NCBI RefSeq assembly: GCF_004341445.1
Contig: NZ_SLXV01000028.1
Coordinates: 1-37,635 of the forward strand
DNA from: Baia soyae
GTDB taxonomy: Bacteria; Bacillota; Bacilli; Thermoactinomycetales; Thermoactinomycetaceae
Length of the DNA: 37,635 nt
Reading direction: 5' to 3'
Both the position numbers and the translations under genes were made by a program. The notes beneath the pieces were generated by a model. The model saw nothing but the letters and a program-made list of their open reading frames with translations, ran no database searches and was not told the origin of the DNA. Positions 35,955 to 37,635 of the stretch are shown here, piece after piece. How positions within the stretch are numbered: position 1 is the first letter of the stretch; each line of letters begins with the position of its first letter.

Positions 35955-36671
35955 GTGGTACATATAAACCGTTTTAGATGGTTACTTATTATTGTAATCT
36001 CGATTATTACTTTGGGCTTTTTAGAGTATAAGGGGATAATCTGGCATAATTCGTTGTTTGCAGTAGGATATGAAGTGAAGGGTTTGGATGTATCGCATCA
36101 CCAAGGACACATTAATTGGAAAGTAGTCCAAGAAGAAGATTTTAAATTCGTATATATAAAAGCGACAGAAGGTCAGGATTTTATCGATCCCAAATTTGAA
36201 TACAATTGGGGAGAGGCAAAAAAGTATGGATTCTTAACAGGTGCATATCACTTTTTTTCCATGAGTAGTTCTGGCGAAGAACAAGCACTCCATTTTATCA
36301 ACAAGGTACCGAAGCAGCCGGATCATTTGCCGCCAGTGATCGATGTAGAGATCCATTTGGAACATGATCCAGATAAGGTAAGAAAGGAGTTACGGACGCT
36401 AGCACTGAAAATGGAGCAAGAATATAAGAAGAAGCCGATCTTATATGTTACTTATGATACATACCATGCCTATATCAAAGGTCACTTGAATGAATTTGAT
36501 ATTTGGATTAGGGATATCGTCAAATTTCCTACACTCGGTAGCCAAAAGTGGGCATTTTGGCAGTACAGTAATAGAGGTAGAGTGAATGGGATTGATAGTT
36601 ATGTAGACATCAATGTATTTAGTGGAACCTCGGAACAACTAACAGGATACCACACAATAGATATGAAATGA
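35955..36671 (+). CDS. GH25 lysozyme-like muramidase with N-terminal membrane anchor
   Basis: 238 residues. Residues 6-24 form a hydrophobic helix (uncleaved anchor or signal). The GH25 domain follows: GLDVSHHQGHINW with the first catalytic-site Asp (about 44), FVYIKATEGQDF with its Glu, GAYHFF, the PPVIDVE catalytic Asp-Glu pair (about 133) and KWAFWQYSNRG near the end. Such enzymes cleave the MurNAc-GlcNAc bond of peptidoglycan outside the membrane. The listed GTG 35955 overlaps the best ribosome site (AGAGG), so the true start may be a non-standard codon such as ATA 35964. The family assignment does not depend on this. Confidence 0.88.
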   Translation: MVHINRFRWLLIIVISIITLGFLEYKGIIWHNSLFAVGYEVKGLDVSHHQGHINWKVVQEEDFKFVYIKATEGQDFIDPKFEYNWGEAKKYGFLTGAYHFFSMSSSGEEQALHFINKVPKQPDHLPPVIDVEIHLEHDPDKVRKELRTLALKMEQEYKKKPILYVTYDTYHAYIKGHLNEFDIWIRDIVKFPTLGSQKWAFWQYSNRGRVNGIDSYVDINVFSGTSEQLTGYHTIDMK

Positions 36672-36679
36672 TTAGATAC

Positions 36680-36716
36680 GGGGATAAATCTGAAGAGTGA
36701 TGGGTTTATCTCCCTT
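36680..36716 (+). terminator. Probable intrinsic terminator after the lysozyme gene
   Basis: GGGGATAAA (36680-36688) pairs with TTTATCTCCC (36705-36714) with one bulge, followed by a short T-stretch (TTT). It lies 9 bp after the lysozyme stop. Confidence 0.55.
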
Positions 36717-36748
36717 TCTGCTATATATTGCATATTCTAAGATACTTT

Positions 36749-37290
36749 TCAGTAGCTCATTTTTTTGTCTACTGAAGTGGTTGCATGGTATAAATCTAGT
36801 ACATTTTCGATCTCAGGAATAAGGGTATGCTCGACCTGTTCTTTCTCTTCTTCTTTTTTCCTTCGTTCCTTTAACAACATCTTTTCGAGCTGGTGTAGCA
36901 GAGAGCTACGATTATTACACCCATATTTGAAATGGGCACATCTGAGTCGTAGCACCCTATTTGAACCTCTCATGCTTGTCATAGTACGACCACATTCGCC
37001 ACACCTTATAAGTCCATTTAAGGGATTTACCATTGGAGCCTGTCCATTGTTTGGGGTATGGTACTTTCCTTTTACATCGATCCATTCAGATTGAGGCCTT
37101 CTTGTAATGCTTTCGTTATATCTTGGATCTTTTGATTTTGTGTACTTCTTTTTTTAAATTGTATTTTTCCAATGTAAGTAACATTTTGAATAATGCTTGA
37201 TATAGTAAACTGTTTCCACATAGATCCATTTTGAAATTGGATTCCTGACTTGTTTAGATGCTTTGCAATATTATATACCCTAATAGGATT
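36749..37290 (-). pseudogene. Frameshifted remnant of a large serine recombinase
   Basis: The minus-strand frame ending at 36749 has the recombinase zinc-ribbon pattern NPLNGLIRCGECGRTM, then CAHFKYGCNNRSSL and a Lys/Glu-rich coiled-coil tail. Just upstream, in another frame, is the Recombinase (pfam07508) helix-turn segment IAKHLNKSGIQFQNG and FTISSIIQNVTYIGKIQF. The frames switch at about 37085-37100; the upstream one stops at 37072. The catalytic N-terminal domain is missing, with a stop and a stem-loop at about 37284-37336 where it would continue. This is a dead phage or ICE integrase fragment. Confidence 0.8.
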
Positions 37291-37336
37291 GTTCTAACAG
37301 ATATCTTTTCAGAGATGTCTTTTAGGAACAACCCTA
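37284..37336. other. Stem-loop at the broken end of the recombinase remnant
   Basis: AGGATTGTTCTAA (37285-37297) is nearly complementary to TTAGGAACAACCCT (37322-37335). Inner AGATATCT/AGAGATGTCT segments also pair. It could be a terminator or the scar or end of a mobile element. It coincides with the point where recombinase similarity stops. Confidence 0.5.
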
Positions 37337-37342
37337 TTCTTA

Positions 37343-37372
37343 TGTCATCGCCATCAGGCTAATGGCATGACT
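37343..37372. other. Short stem-loop upstream of the last gene
   Basis: GTCATCGCCAT and ATGGCATGAC form a roughly 10-bp stem around CAGGCTA. No T-run follows. Function unknown. Confidence 0.4.
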
Positions 37373-37483
37373 TGAATCGAGATCTCTGCTCAGGTAATGG
37401 TTACTAAATGTAAACTGTAGATGAATCCTAAGGTGAATCGTCTTTCCATTGAGATATTGCCCAGTCATCCATCAGCAACTCAA

Positions 37484-37493
37484 CATATATATA
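37484..37493 (+). promoter_or_regulatory. Possible sporulation-type -10 (CATATATATA)
   Basis: CATATATATA about 27 bp before the last gene fits the CATAnnnTA -10 of sigma-K/sigma-E promoters. No convincing -35 is seen at the right distance, so this is a weak call. Confidence 0.25.
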
Positions 37494-37519
37494 GTAAGAC
37501 TTATGGGAGGAGGCATACA

Positions 37520-37635
37520 ATGTCACAAGCGAATATCCCGAATATTTCACCCAATATTCAGATCACAAGGGAAGATGCCATTAACCTGTTGTTGTCCTCG
37601 ATTGCGTTAGAAGAGTTAGGACTTAGCCATATTAT
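37520..37635 (+). CDS. Start of a small conserved Firmicute protein (3' end outside window)
   Basis: ATG 37520 has GGGAGGAGG 6-7 nt upstream. The visible ~38 residues begin [20 protein letters not shown] and continue [18 protein letters not shown]. From memory this matches a family of short uncharacterised Bacillales proteins that are often found beside collagen-like spore-surface genes. The part in view shows no catalytic motif and looks helical. Sporulation relevance is inference. Confidence 0.7.
   Translation, partial: MSQANIPNISPNIQITREDAINLLLSSIALEELGLSHI

Overview
The window reads as chromosomal DNA from an endospore-forming low-to-moderate-GC Firmicute (Bacillales in the broad sense). 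Signs are strong GGAGG-type ribosome sites, frequent TTG/GTG starts, a collagen-like (Gly-X-Y) spore-surface type protein, and Bacillus-like families (AIM24, GH25 with membrane anchor, enterochelin-esterase-like hydrolase). The species cannot be named from the sequence alone.

Layout. (1) 1-2410, minus strand: the 5' part of a long collagen-like gene running off the left edge. (2) 2411-3714: a gene-poor stretch with several stem-loops, a TPR-regulator remnant and one small unknown ORF. (3) 3715-26996, plus strand: a nonribosomal peptide cluster. It holds a pyrroline-5-carboxylate reductase, a class III aminotransferase, NRPS-1 (C-A-T-C-A-T), an MFS exporter, NRPS-2 (A-T-C-A-T) and NRPS-3 (C-A-T-C-A-T-TE). 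(4) 27255-32495: a tight five-gene cassette of tailoring or precursor enzymes: threonine-kinase-like GHMP kinase, cysteine-synthase-like PLP enzyme, threonine aldolase, a 2-ketoarginine-methyltransferase-like (MrsA-type) enzyme and a fold-type I aminotransferase (MrsB-type role). (5) 32732-34963: GRDP-like membrane protein, AIM24 protein, Nudix hydrolase. (6) 35021-37635: esterase (minus), GH25 lysozyme, a frameshifted serine-recombinase remnant (minus) and the start of a small protein gene running off the right edge.

How it may work. The three synthetases contain six A, six T, five C and one TE domain. NRPS-2 is the only one lacking an N-terminal C domain, and NRPS-3 is the only one with a TE. 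The simplest reading is a hexapeptide made in the order NRPS-2, NRPS-1, NRPS-3, which is not the gene order. The last two A domains have pocket residues identical to the textbook Thr (DFWNIGMVHK) and Ser (DVWHFSLVDK) codes. The other four pockets match no code I know. The downstream cassette suggests a beta-methylated arginine-type building block and an O-phosphothreonine-derived residue. The upstream reductase and aminotransferase could supply a cyclic imino acid (proline or pipecolate type).

The most unusual DNA-level feature is a dispersed hairpin element. Two ~190 bp copies with long imperfect terminal inverted repeats sit about 80 bp before NRPS-2 and NRPS-3. Short deletion remnants lie at the proC stop codon and on both sides of the five-gene cassette.
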